A stretch of 64,000 nucleotides of DNA from JAAZNO01 sp012798275 (GTDB lineage Bacteria; Chloroflexota; Anaerolineae; B4-G1; SLSP01), in contig DAOPQD010000002.1 in the NCBI GenBank assembly GCA_035347995.1, positions 1-64,000 on the forward strand, in the 5' to 3' direction. Both the position numbers and the translations under genes were made by a program. Positions 1 through 8,356 of the stretch are shown piece by piece (position 1 is the stretch's first letter; the number at the start of each line of letters is the position of its first letter). The notes under the pieces are model-generated. The model saw only the letters and a program-made list of their open reading frames with translations. It was not told the DNA's origin and did not search any database.

Positions 1-50
1 TTCCGCGCTGCTGCTCATTATAACGCTTCCCTAAATGTTTTTCTGAAGGT

Positions 51-548
51 CTATACGTCTAGCCGCGAGACCTCACGCAGCGCCTCGGCTTGCAGATCCG
101 AATCCGCCATTCCGGGTGACTGTTTCTCCGCGCGCTCCAGCCGGGCGCGCCCCAGGTGCAGGTCGAAGCGCAACGGCTCGTAGGTCTCCAGCAACGTCAG
201 GCAGGCAGGCGCCCCACGCAATTCGGAGAGCTGCTTGTAAGGGCGCGTCTCCAACCGCGCGCACTGCTCGCGCAACGCTGCCAGATAGCTGGTCAGGTGC
301 GTGGGATTGAGCGCCGTGGAGGCCGTAGACGGCTGTGGTGCAACCAACAGGCGCGCCAGTTGCTCAAGGTAGCCCTTATTGCGACAATAGTTGAGCAGTA
401 AGGTGACTTTCTCGTCGCGCCGCAAGCCACGCCCGAATTGAGCATAGACTTCGGGAAAGTGATCGAGGCAGAAAGCGTCCAGTTGGACATCGTCGAAGGC
501 CGCGTCCAGTTGGGCGCGCAAGTCAGAGAGTGTGGGCGGTACAGGCAT
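51..548 (-). CDS. Effector-associated-domain (EAD)-like small protein
   Basis: 165 aa. Residues about 8-70 form an all-helical domain with an acidic 'AAFDDVQLDAFC' segment, a central 'DHFPEVYAQF' and a basic 'RRDEKVTLLLNYC' segment. This pattern resembles bacterial effector-associated (death-like adaptor) domains, which normally sit at the N terminus of NACHT, CHAT, TIR or protease proteins of conflict systems. After a Thr/Ser/Pro hinge (70-80), residues 82-165 look like helical repeats, and the protein stops at TAG with no effector domain. A strong AGGAGG lies 5 nt before the ATG. It is downstream of, and codirectional with, a GT2 gene (104-nt gap). It could be a stand-alone adaptor or the remaining N-terminal part of a broken larger gene; whatever follows lies left of the window. 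Family identity is inferred from pattern only. Confidence 0.6.
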   Translation of the reverse strand: MPVPPTLSDLRAQLDAAFDDVQLDAFCLDHFPEVYAQFGRGLRRDEKVTLLLNYCRNKGYLEQLARLLVAPQPSTASTALNPTHLTSYLAALREQCARLETRPYKQLSELRGAPACLTLLETYEPLRFDLHLGRARLERAEKQSPGMADSDLQAEALREVSRLDV

Positions 549-652
549 CGTTGCCTCCTGCTATCAAGGCGGCTTACAGCCGCGCTATGGCGAGTGTAGC
601 TACCTGCAAGTATACGGTGATTCCGCCACTGACACGTCCCCCCAAGACGCCC

Positions 653-1396
653 TTACCCCTCCGCCGCGACGTCGTACGCGCCAGCGCGGACGTTCCGGCG
701 AATGTACAGGACTTCGCGGAACATGCGATAGGCATCCCGCAGCGGATGGACGCTGCCGCCTTCGCCGTAATACCAGGGAATGCCCACCTCGACGATGGGA
801 TGCCCCCAACGGCGGGCGATGGCGAGCACTTCGACATCGAAGGCAAAACCGTTGATCTGCTGCACGGCGAAGATCCGCTGTCCCACCTCGCGCCGAAAGG
901 CCTTGAAACCGCACTGCGTGTCCTGGATGCCCGGCACGGCCAACACGCGCACCATCAGGTTGAAGATCCGCCCCATGAGATGCCGGTAAAAGGGCTCGTT
1001 GAAGCGCCGGGCGCCCGGCGCCTCGCGCGACCCGATGGCAATGTCATATTCCCCGCCAAGCTGCGCCGGATAGAAACGCGGCAACTCCTCGATAGGCATC
1101 GCCAGATCCGCGTCGCAGATGAAGACATAGCGGCCCTCCGCCTCGAAAATGCCCTTGCGGACTGCGGCACCCTTTCCCTGAAGCGGTTGCTCTGTCACCC
1201 GCAGGCAGGGATGCCCGGCCGCCACCTCCGCTGCAATGGCGCCGGTCGCATCGCGGCTGTTGTTGTTCACCACCAGCACGTTCAACGGCTCAGAAGCCGC
1301 CTCCACGAAGGCGATCACGCGGCGCAAAGTCTCGGGCAACCGATGCGCCTCGTTGTAGGCGGGAATGACGATCGTCATCAAGGGGTCTTGGTCCAT
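653..1396 (-). CDS. GT2 family glycosyltransferase (dolichyl/polyprenyl-phosphate glucosyltransferase-like)
   Basis: 247 aa from the ATG at 1396; an in-frame TTG at 1420 would add eight residues. The GT2 fold is shown by the N-terminal 'MTIVIPAYNE', 'VNNNSRDATG', the metal-binding 'CDADLAMP' (DxD-type) and the later 'DTQCGFKAF' motif. This set is typical of ALG5/DPG-synthase-like enzymes that transfer glucose or another hexose from a nucleotide sugar to a polyprenyl phosphate on the cytoplasmic face of the membrane. There is no clear C-terminal membrane segment, so it is the catalytic domain alone. It lies 37 nt after the PHP-phosphatase gene on the same strand, so cotranscription is likely. 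The donor and acceptor cannot be read from the sequence. Confidence 0.85.
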   Translation of the reverse strand: MDQDPLMTIVIPAYNEAHRLPETLRRVIAFVEAASEPLNVLVVNNNSRDATGAIAAEVAAGHPCLRVTEQPLQGKGAAVRKGIFEAEGRYVFICDADLAMPIEELPRFYPAQLGGEYDIAIGSREAPGARRFNEPFYRHLMGRIFNLMVRVLAVPGIQDTQCGFKAFRREVGQRIFAVQQINGFAFDVEVLAIARRWGHPIVEVGIPWYYGEGGSVHPLRDAYRMFREVLYIRRNVRAGAYDVAAEG

Positions 1397-1433
1397 GCTC
1401 ACTTCACTGCTCCACACCAAAATCTACTGCGGC

Positions 1434-2228
1434 TCACAGCGGAATCCATCCCACCCGTCGGCGCTCCCGATAGCGCGCCAGCCGCGTAAAGCCGGCGGCG
1501 AGCGCCAGCTGCCGCGCCGCCTCGAAATGTTGTCCGACGCGCCGCGTCTGATGGGCATCGGAGCCGAAAACCAGCACCTCCCCACCCAAGGCGCGATAGC
1601 GGCGCAATATGTACAGACCAGGACAGGGTTCCGCCAGCCCATTCCCCAGCGGCGAGGTGTTGATCTCCAACCCCTTGCCACGGGCGACGACCGCCTGAAG
1701 CGCGGCGTCTATATCGGCCGCAAACTGCTCCAGGGGAAGGGTCTGCTGGAGTTGCGCCCACGAATCCCGCCGCACCAGGTCGAAGTGCGCCAGCACATCG
1801 TACTCGCCTTCACGCGCCAGGCGCACCAATTCCCGAAAATAGCGTGCGTAGGCCGCTTGAATCCCATCGGCGAAGCCCGCCGGCAGCCACCCCGGCACCC
1901 CCTCGACCCAGTGCGCCGAGCCGAGAACGTAATCCCAGGGCCAGGCGGCCAGAAACGCCCGCGTCTCCTCCGGGAAGAGATGCGTGCTGCCGATCTCCAC
2001 ACCGGCCAGCACTTCCAGCCGTCCCTCCCATTGCTCTCGCAGCGCCGTCAGTTCGGCGAAGTACGCCGCGCAATTCAAAAAGCCGGTCGCCTCATCTCCC
2101 GGAAGCCACTCCACGTGCTCCGTGAAAGCCAGCCCCTCTAAACCGGCCGCGTGCGCCGCCTGCGCCATGGACATCATCGTCGCATGGGCATCACACGAAT
2201 GATGCGAATGAACGTGCAGGTCGAACAT
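1434..2228 (-). CDS. PHP-family histidinol-phosphatase-like phosphohydrolase
   Basis: 264 aa, usual length for HisK/HisJ-type PHP phosphatases. The metal-binding residues of the PHP fold appear in order: 'DLHVHSHHSCD' at the N terminus, 'FTEHVEW', 'GVEIGS', 'LGSAHWVEG', 'HFDLVRR', 'EINTSPLG' and 'GSDAH' near the C terminus. The family hydrolyses L-histidinol phosphate to histidinol in histidine biosynthesis, but related PHP proteins act on other phosphoesters and no other his gene is in the window, so the substrate is inferred. The gene starts 10 nt after the stop of the upstream DUF gene and is followed by the GT2 gene, suggesting one transcription unit. Confidence 0.8.
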   Translation of the reverse strand: MFDLHVHSHHSCDAHATMMSMAQAAHAAGLEGLAFTEHVEWLPGDEATGFLNCAAYFAELTALREQWEGRLEVLAGVEIGSTHLFPEETRAFLAAWPWDYVLGSAHWVEGVPGWLPAGFADGIQAAYARYFRELVRLAREGEYDVLAHFDLVRRDSWAQLQQTLPLEQFAADIDAALQAVVARGKGLEINTSPLGNGLAEPCPGLYILRRYRALGGEVLVFGSDAHQTRRVGQHFEAARQLALAAGFTRLARYRERRRVGWIPL

Positions 2229-2238
2229 GCCTCCTCAC

Positions 2239-3309
2239 TCAGGACGTTGCCAGCCAGTCTTCGAAGCCTTGCAACGCCTCTTCCAACGCGGGCATGGTTC
2301 TCGCACGTGTCAGTTTGACGCCCAGTTCTCCCAACGGCGCTGCCAGCAGGTGATACAGCCGCTCGGAAACGAGCTGGATGCGCTTGGGACGCCCTTGCAG
2401 GCGGTCGAAGACCTCCAACAATTTCGGCAACACCTGAGGCCACAGGTCTGCCAGGGTTGGTTGCGCCAGCAGCAACTCCGCCCCCGCCACCATGCCGGAT
2501 TCGGCGTCCACCACCAGCAAGAGGTACGGCAAATACGGCGGCAGCGGACCTTCCTCAACCGGCATGGGCGTCAACGCGAGATGCACCTGCAGCTGCAAAT
2601 CTTGCAGGGGCAACTGGCGACGCACCGCCGCCAGATCGGCGCTCGCTGTCCCGGTAGGAAACACGGGGTAACGGGGCGTGAAAGTGCGCTCGACAGAACT
2701 CCAGACGCCCTCTGCATACACCCGCGACAGGAGCTGCAACGTTTTTGGCAGGTCGCCCCCCTGGGAGCCCAGCATATTTTCCCGGAGCTGCATCTCCGCC
2801 ACGATTAGGGCCTGTTCCAAAAGGACGGTCAAAAAGCGTACCTGGGGCCTGGTGAGGTACCAGGGCGCCCTTCCCGGCATGAAGCTGCGAAACGCGGGCC
2901 AGAGATCCCGCCCTCGAATCCGCACTTTGGCCTCTTTCACCAGCCGACGGTCCATGGCCGGCAGCGCCTGGGGCGACTCGAAAGAAGCCTGGAGCTGCGG
3001 AGCCTCCAGCAACAGCATCCCATGCTCACGTTCCTCGAGGAAAGACACGGCATGGGTGCCGTGCACCGCGCTGAAATAGTTTCCCAGCGCCTCCTCACCC
3101 AGATAGACGATCAGGGCAAAATGTTCCCCCCCCTGTCCGGTGATGGAGCAAAACCCCACCTCATCCGTCTCGGGATTCTGCACGGCGAACAGCATGGTCT
3201 CAAACATCCAGATCCAGGGTCGCGCCGTCTTGAAGGCCTCAGCAGCGCTCAGCAACTGACGCCATTCCTCGGGGGAGGCGACAGGTTCGGGCCAACCATA
3301 ATTTGGCAT
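2239..3309 (-). CDS. Conserved protein of unknown function (DUF6930/DUF7309-like)
   Basis: 356 aa, soluble, no signal peptide. The N-terminal half has 'PWIWMFETMLFAVQNP' followed by 'GFCSITGQGGEHFALIVYLG', a pattern seen in uncharacterised proteins carrying a DUF7309-type domain. The C-terminal half ('YLLLVVDAESGMVAGAELLL', then a segment on ranking and lookup-like helices ending 'LEEALQGFEDWLA') fits the DUF6930 half of the same proteins. No catalytic motif is recognisable and no function should be assumed. AAAGGAG lies 8-9 nt before the ATG. It heads the block that continues into the PHP phosphatase and GT2 genes. Confidence 0.7.
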   Translation of the reverse strand: MPNYGWPEPVASPEEWRQLLSAAEAFKTARPWIWMFETMLFAVQNPETDEVGFCSITGQGGEHFALIVYLGEEALGNYFSAVHGTHAVSFLEEREHGMLLLEAPQLQASFESPQALPAMDRRLVKEAKVRIRGRDLWPAFRSFMPGRAPWYLTRPQVRFLTVLLEQALIVAEMQLRENMLGSQGGDLPKTLQLLSRVYAEGVWSSVERTFTPRYPVFPTGTASADLAAVRRQLPLQDLQLQVHLALTPMPVEEGPLPPYLPYLLLVVDAESGMVAGAELLLAQPTLADLWPQVLPKLLEVFDRLQGRPKRIQLVSERLYHLLAAPLGELGVKLTRARTMPALEEALQGFEDWLATS

Positions 3310-3378
3310 CGCGGAGCTCCTTTTGTAATTTGCGCTACTGTCCAGTGACGAAACGCCCTGAGGGTGAGCGCCGCCCCT

Positions 3379-4335
3379 TCACAAAACTTGTTCCGGCGGC
3401 TTGCAAAACAGGTCGCCGGGAGCCTGCGGCGGCGCCAAAAAACGCAGGGCGCCGGCCTCCAACCCCACGAGCGCCGGCGTCTCGCCGTAAGGATCCCCGT
3501 CCAGATGCACCGCCACGGCCGGCGTGGTTTCCACCTGCACATGACGCGCCAACACCTGGATCACGGCAGGATCGTTGAGATGACGCTGTCCCATCAACAT
3601 GTGCAGGAAGTGACGCAAGGCGTAGCTGAATCCCAGCCCTTTGAAGACGAAGATGTCCAGCAACCCATCATCCATGTAAGCGTGCCGCGCGATGGTGAAG
3701 AAGGCGGCGTAGAGCTGGATATTGCTCGCCACGATGAGCAGCGCGCGGGTGTTGAAAGCGCGCCCCTCGACGGACACGCGCGTGCGAAATCCCTTGAACC
3801 ACGAGGCCACCGAAACCGCCGCGATGATGTAAGGAAGGGTGCCTAACCGTTTGGCGTAGCGCGGACGCGGCTCCAGCTGCGCGGCGATCTCCGCATCCAG
3901 CCCGGCGCCGGCCCAACAGACGAAATAGCGCCCGTTGATGAGGCCGGCGTCCACCCGCTGCACCCGACTGTGCAGCAGCGTGTCAGCCATCTCGCCAATC
4001 TGATACGGCGGCATGGGGGACAGAATGGGCATGTGCATCTGATGCGCCAGGATATTGCCGGTGCCGACGGGCACAATGCCCAGGGTGATGTTGGAGCCGG
4101 CGACGCCATTGACAGCTTCATTGATGGTGCCATCGCCGCCAGCGACTAGCACCAGGTCCAGCCCATCGCGGCTCGCCTGCCGGGCAAGCCATACCGCATC
4201 CCCCGGCTTACAGGTCTCCACCAGTTCCACCTGCCAGGCATGGGCCCCCAGCTCTTCCGCCAGGCGCTTGAGCACCCGGGTCATGTCCCAGGGACCGGCA
4301 GCGGGATTATAGATCAACAGCGTTCGGAAAGCCAT
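3379..4335 (-). CDS. Diacylglycerol kinase-family lipid kinase (YegS/DgkB-like)
   Basis: 318 aa, the normal size for soluble DAGK-catalytic-domain lipid kinases. The N terminus has 'LLIYNPAAGP', the nucleotide-binding loop is 'VAGGDGTINEAVNG' and 'VPVGTGNILAHQ' follows; the C-terminal beta-rich lobe has 'HLDGDPYGETPA'. The family phosphorylates diacylglycerol, sphingosine-like or undecaprenol-type lipids on the inner face of the membrane, feeding lipid recycling. The substrate cannot be read here. The shine-dalgarno is weak. Minus-strand neighbours on both sides suggest a loosely spaced operon. Confidence 0.88.
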   Translation of the reverse strand: MAFRTLLIYNPAAGPWDMTRVLKRLAEELGAHAWQVELVETCKPGDAVWLARQASRDGLDLVLVAGGDGTINEAVNGVAGSNITLGIVPVGTGNILAHQMHMPILSPMPPYQIGEMADTLLHSRVQRVDAGLINGRYFVCWAGAGLDAEIAAQLEPRPRYAKRLGTLPYIIAAVSVASWFKGFRTRVSVEGRAFNTRALLIVASNIQLYAAFFTIARHAYMDDGLLDIFVFKGLGFSYALRHFLHMLMGQRHLNDPAVIQVLARHVQVETTPAVAVHLDGDPYGETPALVGLEAGALRFLAPPQAPGDLFCKPPEQVL

Positions 4336-4439
4336 AGGCAGTCAGACTCACCCGGTAACATTTGTTTGCCGCGTGCTCGCGCTCAATGTCACGTCCATAT
4401 AGCAGAAAAGTATAACACAAGACATCCGCGCGGCAACAC

Positions 4440-5426
4440 TCAAGCCGCCGCCTCTGCCGCGACGCGGCTTCTGTGCCGCTCGACGGCATACAGGATGACC
4501 GCTGCTGCCAACACTCCCCAGCCGGCGACGGTAAACGACGCGCCGGGATTGTAGACGACGCGCAATTGGGGGACGGGAAGGCTGCTGAGCTGCAGCTGCA
4601 ATTTTTCGGCAAAAATCAGGCCCCCATTCTGGAGGGTGGTCTCGGTGATGAGTGCACCGCTGGAACTGCGGTAGATCTGGACGTGAAACTCGGGCTCGGG
4701 AAGTGGTTGGTGAAGCGTGACCCGGAACACCAGGTCGGATTCTGGAATGCCGAAATAGCCGTCGGGGCGCTGGCTGTTCAAAATCAGGCGCAGCCGTTCC
4801 TGCGCCGTGCTCTGGCTCGAAAGCAGCAAGGGGACGATGTTCCCACCCTCATCGCGCGCCTGGACATCCAATCCCAGGGCCAGCTCCTCCTGGAAGACGA
4901 AGATGCCGGCTCCATACCGCTGGACGCGCCGGGAGCCGGCGGTAGGGGGGAGGATCTCCTGCGTGTGAGCGAGCGTGACGGTTTCACCGGGCCAGGCATG
5001 AAGCCCCGTCTCGCTCCAGCCCCAGCGCACTTGCGCCATCCACCCGGCGAGGAGGCCGCACAGTCCCAGGAGGATGAGCAGCCGTCGGGCGCGGGTGAGG
5101 CGCGTCACAGCGGGCCACTGTTCGCCCAACGCCACCGCGCGCGCCGCGAACACGAGCGCCAGCCAGGCCAGCGGCAATCGCAGCCACAACGTCGTCCGCA
5201 GCGAAAGCAATCCCCAGCTTGCCAGACGCTCCGTGTAGGGATCGAGGTGTGTGTGGACGCCGGCCACCCAACGCGCGAACGCGGCCGTCTCACTGAGGGG
5301 AACGGGCGATTGCGGCAGCCACAAAGCGAGGAGGGAGACCCCTCCCACCCACAGCAGCGGCAACAGCAGGAAGGTCGTCCCGTTGAGCCAGGTCCACAAT
5401 CGTTCTGGGATTTGCCTTCCGCGCAT
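4440..5426 (-). CDS. Integral membrane protein with a large extracytoplasmic domain (ResB-like topology)
   Basis: 328 aa from the ATG at 5426, chosen because GAGG lies 6 nt upstream; an ATG at 5447 is also in frame. Hydrophobic segments lie at about residues 17-38, 75-95 and 120-138, then comes a beta-rich exported domain ('QRYGAGIFVFQEELALGLDV'), and a final helix after 'VVYNPGASF'. Three N-terminal helices, a soluble domain and one C-terminal helix resemble ResB/Ccs1 cytochrome c biogenesis proteins, but no signature residues make that firm and no ccs partner gene is near. The gene begins 50 nt after tRNA-Thr on the same strand and is probably transcribed with it. Confidence 0.6.
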   Translation of the reverse strand: MRGRQIPERLWTWLNGTTFLLLPLLWVGGVSLLALWLPQSPVPLSETAAFARWVAGVHTHLDPYTERLASWGLLSLRTTLWLRLPLAWLALVFAARAVALGEQWPAVTRLTRARRLLILLGLCGLLAGWMAQVRWGWSETGLHAWPGETVTLAHTQEILPPTAGSRRVQRYGAGIFVFQEELALGLDVQARDEGGNIVPLLLSSQSTAQERLRLILNSQRPDGYFGIPESDLVFRVTLHQPLPEPEFHVQIYRSSSGALITETTLQNGGLIFAEKLQLQLSSLPVPQLRVVYNPGASFTVAGWGVLAAAVILYAVERHRSRVAAEAAA

Positions 5427-5475
5427 CGCTGCCTCTAATAGCTGCACAAAAGGCCCCGATGAACCGGGGCCTCTG

Positions 5476-5548
5476 AGCCACCCTTGGGAATTGAACCCAA
5501 AACCTGGCGCTTACGAAGCGTCTGCTCTGCCGATTGAGCTAGGGTGGC
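5476..5548 (-). tRNA. tRNA-Thr (anticodon CGT)
   Basis: Read on the minus strand it begins GCCACCC and ends GGGTGGC plus a discriminator T, giving a 7-bp acceptor stem. The D arm (GCTC/GAGC), anticodon loop TTCGTAA with anticodon CGT, and T arm with loop TTCAATT are all present. CGT reads the threonine codon ACG. The anticodon stem has one A-C mismatch. The 3' CCA is not encoded. A good promoter lies just upstream. Confidence 0.95.
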
Positions 5549-5561
5549 AACCACACTTTGC

Positions 5562-5589
5562 ATTATACCTGGAACTCTTAATCTGACAA
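5562..5589 (-). promoter_or_regulatory. Sigma-70-type promoter for tRNA-Thr
   Basis: On the minus strand TTGTCA (-35) and TATAAT (-10) are separated by 16 nt, and the -10 lies 13 nt before the mature tRNA 5' end. Confidence 0.8.
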
Positions 5590-5601
5590 GCGCCGATCTT
5601 T

Positions 5602-6717
5602 TCAATTCCCGGCTTCCCACACCCGAAAGCGCCGATCTTCCCAGATGCAACGGACGTGCGTGAAATGCTGACGCAGCGCGCCTTCGTACTTGAGAAAGGC
5701 GTTGGCGACGAGATAGAGTTTTCCCTCTGCGCTGAGCGCCCCCCGCGCCCCGGCGATGAACAGCCGCGCGTTCTCGAAGTCCATGCCGTGCCCCTGGTGA
5801 AACGGCGGATTGGCGAGGACGGCGTCGAAGCGCTGCCCGGCGAACGCCGCCGCGCCGATGGAAAGCCGCACGGGGACGTCTGGGAAGCCGTTGGCTGCCA
5901 GCGTCCGCCTCGTGGAGACGACAGCGCGCGCCGAGACATCTCCTGCTGCTACCTCCGCCCCTCGCCGCCGCGCCGCGAGCGTCACCAGGCCGGTGCCGCA
6001 CCCCAGCTCCAGCACGCACATCCCGGCGGCGACCCGCATCCCGGCGATGAGCGCCGCCGCGCCCGCGTCCAGCCGATCCGGGGCAAAGACTCCCGCCGTA
6101 CTCGCCAGCACCGTCGGCGCGCCCTCCAGGGTGAGAGCGTGCGTCTCGTAATTCACCTCCGGCAACGGGAATTCCCCTGCCGCGGGACGCTCCGCCAGCC
6201 CGGCGTGATAACCGCCCTTGCGAACGACGATGTTGCTGCGCCCGAAGACGTTCCTGGCCTCTGGGAGGGCGCTGTCTACCCCTTCACAGGTGGCGCCGGC
6301 GAAGATCAACCGTCCGCCGGGACGCAACATCGCCGCGGCGACGCGCCAGGCTTCGTTTTGCAGCGCGTGGCCGCGGGGAAGGAGCAACAGCGCCATGTCG
6401 CACGTGGCCTGTTCCAACCCGGTGAAGTCGTCTTGCAGGAAGAGCTGCGGCGGAGGCCAGCCAGCCGCGTCGAACGTCGCCCGCAGAGTCGCGGCCTCGG
6501 CGGCGTTCTCCGTCCAGGCGGTGACGTGCGCTCCGGCGCGCGCCGCCCAGCCGGCAGCGGCGGTGATCCCCGGCCCCATGACGAAGACGCGCGGGCCAAC
6601 AATCCGCCGTGCGGCCGTCAGCAATGCCGCCGTCCCCTCCGCGGCGACCGGCGTTCCCGGCGCTCGCTGGAGAGTCAAGGGGCCATCGGGCAATAAAAGT
6701 GTGTGTTGGATCAGCAT
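5602..6717 (-). CDS. RsmC/RlmG-like class I rRNA guanine-N2 methyltransferase
   Basis: 371 aa, matching two-domain RsmC/RlmG enzymes. The first half is a degenerate SAM-like domain; the second carries 'VLELGCGTGLVTLAARR' (motif I, SAM binding) and the catalytic 'LANPPFHQG' (NPPF, motif IV), followed by 'ARLFIAGARGALSAEGKLYL'. NPPF with this layout is typical of MTS-superfamily enzymes that make m2G in 16S or 23S rRNA. The target nucleotide cannot be told from sequence. No clear Shine-Dalgarno is visible; the leader is a pyrimidine-rich repeat. The gene ends 53 nt before tRNA-Thr. Confidence 0.82.
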   Translation of the reverse strand: MLIQHTLLLPDGPLTLQRAPGTPVAAEGTAALLTAARRIVGPRVFVMGPGITAAAGWAARAGAHVTAWTENAAEAATLRATFDAAGWPPPQLFLQDDFTGLEQATCDMALLLLPRGHALQNEAWRVAAAMLRPGGRLIFAGATCEGVDSALPEARNVFGRSNIVVRKGGYHAGLAERPAAGEFPLPEVNYETHALTLEGAPTVLASTAGVFAPDRLDAGAAALIAGMRVAAGMCVLELGCGTGLVTLAARRRGAEVAAGDVSARAVVSTRRTLAANGFPDVPVRLSIGAAAFAGQRFDAVLANPPFHQGHGMDFENARLFIAGARGALSAEGKLYLVANAFLKYEGALRQHFTHVRCIWEDRRFRVWEAGN

Positions 6718-6796
6718 GGCAGTAAGCCAGAGAACAGAGACCAGAAGTCAGAGAGCAGAGAACAGAGAACAGAAGTCAGAGAGCAGAGAACAGAAG
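6718..6796 (-). repeat. Degenerate CTCTGTTCT/CTGACTT word repeat filling the moeA-rsmC gap
   Basis: On the minus strand the whole 79-nt space between the moeA stop and the rsmC start is built from the words TCTGTTCTC, TGCTCTC and TGACTTCTG repeated with small changes. It is pyrimidine-rich on the coding strand of the downstream gene. It belongs to a class of leader repeats described under findings. Confidence 0.85.
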
Positions 6797-8038
6797 TCAT
6801 ACCAAACCGTCCAGCTCTACGTCCACTTCTGTGCCGGCTGCCAGGCCGGTCACGCCCAACGGGACGTGGACGATCCCTACGCCGCGCACCAGGGTGAAGA
6901 TGAGATTGGATTCGCCGAAGATGGGGAGAGCGCGCAGTCCCTCCGGGGATTCCTCCAGCTGCACGGAGACGAAGGATTCGCGGCCTGCGGTCCCCGGCAC
7001 GTTTTCTGTGAGCCGGGCGCGGACGAACCCGGCGCGCGGCGGCGCCGCCCCTTGCATCCGCCAGAGCACCGGCGCGACGAAGAGCCGCACCGTGTTCAGC
7101 GCCGAAACGGGATTCCCCGGCAACCCGAACACGGGCTTGTCGCCGCAGACTCCCAGGATCGTCGGCTTGCCCGGTCGCACCGGCACGCCATGGACGAGCA
7201 CGCCCGGCGGCCCCAGGCGGTTGATCACGTCGGCGGTCATGTCGCGGATGCTGATGGAACTGCCGGCGGTGATGATCAGCCCCTCCGCTGCGCTCAAGGC
7301 CGCGGCGGCCGCGGTGAACAACGCTTCAGCGTCGTCGGGGATGATGCCGCGTGGCAGCGGAATCCCGCCATGACGGGACACCAGCGCACTGACCGTGGTG
7401 CTGTTGATGTCGCGCACCTGATTCGGGCCGGGGGTGGCTTCCGGCGGGACCAATTCGTCGCCCGTGGAGAGGATGGCGATGCGCGGACGGCGGGCGACGG
7501 TGACCCGCGTAAAGCCCAAGGCCGCCAATCCGCCCAGCTCCTGCGCCCGCAGCCGCTGCCCGGCGGGCAGCACCCGTTCCCCGGCTTTCACGTCCTCGCC
7601 AATGGGGATGACGTTCTCGCCCGGCGCGACGGCGTGCAGGACTTCGAGCTCCTGCGGGCCGGCGTCCTGCGTGCGCTCGACCATGACGACGGCGTCGGCG
7701 CCTTCGGGCAGCGCGCCGCCGGTGTGGATGAGCGCCGCCTGTCCGACGCCAACCCTGAGGGTGGAGGCGCGTCCCATCCGCAGCTCGCCGACGACGTGGA
7801 AGTAGGCCGGCAGTGACTCGCTCGCACCAAAAGTGTCGGCGGCGCGGACGGCGTAGCCGTCTACGGTCGAGCGGGCAAATTGCGGCAACGGGTGCGGCGC
7901 GATGACGTCCGCCGCCAGCACGCGGTCGAGTGCTTCGTTGAGGGGGAGCACTTCCGTGCCCGAAATCCCTGCTGGTAACGCCGCCTGTATCCGCGCCAGC
8001 GCTTCTTCTCTAGGGGTTAGCGTCAGCAATTTTTTCAT
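6797..8038 (-). CDS. moeA: Molybdopterin molybdenumtransferase MoeA
   Basis: 413 aa from the ATG at 8038, preceded by GGAGCTCA; the longer reading from 8080 is unlikely. 'PQFARSTVDGYAVRAADT' near residue 60 and 'TGGALPEGADAVVMVE' near 100 are classic MoeA motifs, and 'ILSTGDEL' with 'AGSSISIRDMT' and 'GLPGNPVSALNT' form the MogA-like catalytic domain. MoeA inserts molybdate into adenylated molybdopterin to give molybdenum cofactor in the cytoplasm. In 'AGSSISIRD' the usual Gly-Gly-x-Ser-x-Gly is altered, which might reduce or modify the site. No other moa/mog genes are in the window. Confidence 0.93.
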   Translation of the reverse strand: MKKLLTLTPREEALARIQAALPAGISGTEVLPLNEALDRVLAADVIAPHPLPQFARSTVDGYAVRAADTFGASESLPAYFHVVGELRMGRASTLRVGVGQAALIHTGGALPEGADAVVMVERTQDAGPQELEVLHAVAPGENVIPIGEDVKAGERVLPAGQRLRAQELGGLAALGFTRVTVARRPRIAILSTGDELVPPEATPGPNQVRDINSTTVSALVSRHGGIPLPRGIIPDDAEALFTAAAAALSAAEGLIITAGSSISIRDMTADVINRLGPPGVLVHGVPVRPGKPTILGVCGDKPVFGLPGNPVSALNTVRLFVAPVLWRMQGAAPPRAGFVRARLTENVPGTAGRESFVSVQLEESPEGLRALPIFGESNLIFTLVRGVGIVHVPLGVTGLAAGTEVDVELDGLV

Positions 8039-8049
8039 TGAGCTCCTGC

Positions 8050-8093
8050 GAAAATGGCCCCGAATGAACACGAATTTCACGAATCAGATGAGA
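8050..8093 (-). repeat. ATTCGTG-type word repeat in the moeA leader
   Basis: Read toward moeA it contains GATTCGTGAAATTCGTG and then TTCATTCG, repeats of an ATTCGTG word, lying directly upstream of the moeA Shine-Dalgarno. Confidence 0.65.
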
Positions 8094-8109
8094 AATTCCT
8101 GGCCCCCGG

Positions 8110-8175
8110 GGCTGCGACGTCCTCAAACACCGCGCTTCAGCGCGGGTGGCTCGTGTCGAACCGGTGAGCCGTTCC
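8110..8175 (+). repeat. Dispersed intergenic repeat, copy A (upstream of nifJ)
   Basis: Shares with 12090-12173 the blocks GCGCTTCAGCG, GGTTGGCTC/GGGTGGCTC and GAACCGGYGAGCCGT in the same order and orientation. GCGCTTCAGCGC can form a small hairpin. It sits in the 318-bp moeA-nifJ divergent spacer, which otherwise holds the moeA leader repeat and the nifJ promoter. Confidence 0.6.
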
Positions 8176-8255
8176 AGCCTCTACTCACGCCTCACGGCTC
8201 ACATTTCCGCCATCACCCTTTATCATACCTCGAAGCGTGAATTTGAAAATGCGCC

Positions 8256-8284
8256 TTTGCCCCTTTCCCTGGGCGTGCTATAAT
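8256..8284 (+). promoter_or_regulatory. Sigma-70-type promoter for nifJ
   Basis: TTTGCC, then 17 nt, then a perfect TATAAT at 8279-8284. The expected start leaves a leader of about 65 nt ending in GAGGAGG 9 nt before the nifJ ATG. Confidence 0.75.
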
Positions 8285-8356
8285 GAAGACTGTGCAGTCA
8301 CACAAACTTTGAACTCATGTTCAATGTTTGATTTACCATGTTGAGGAGGTTTTCTT

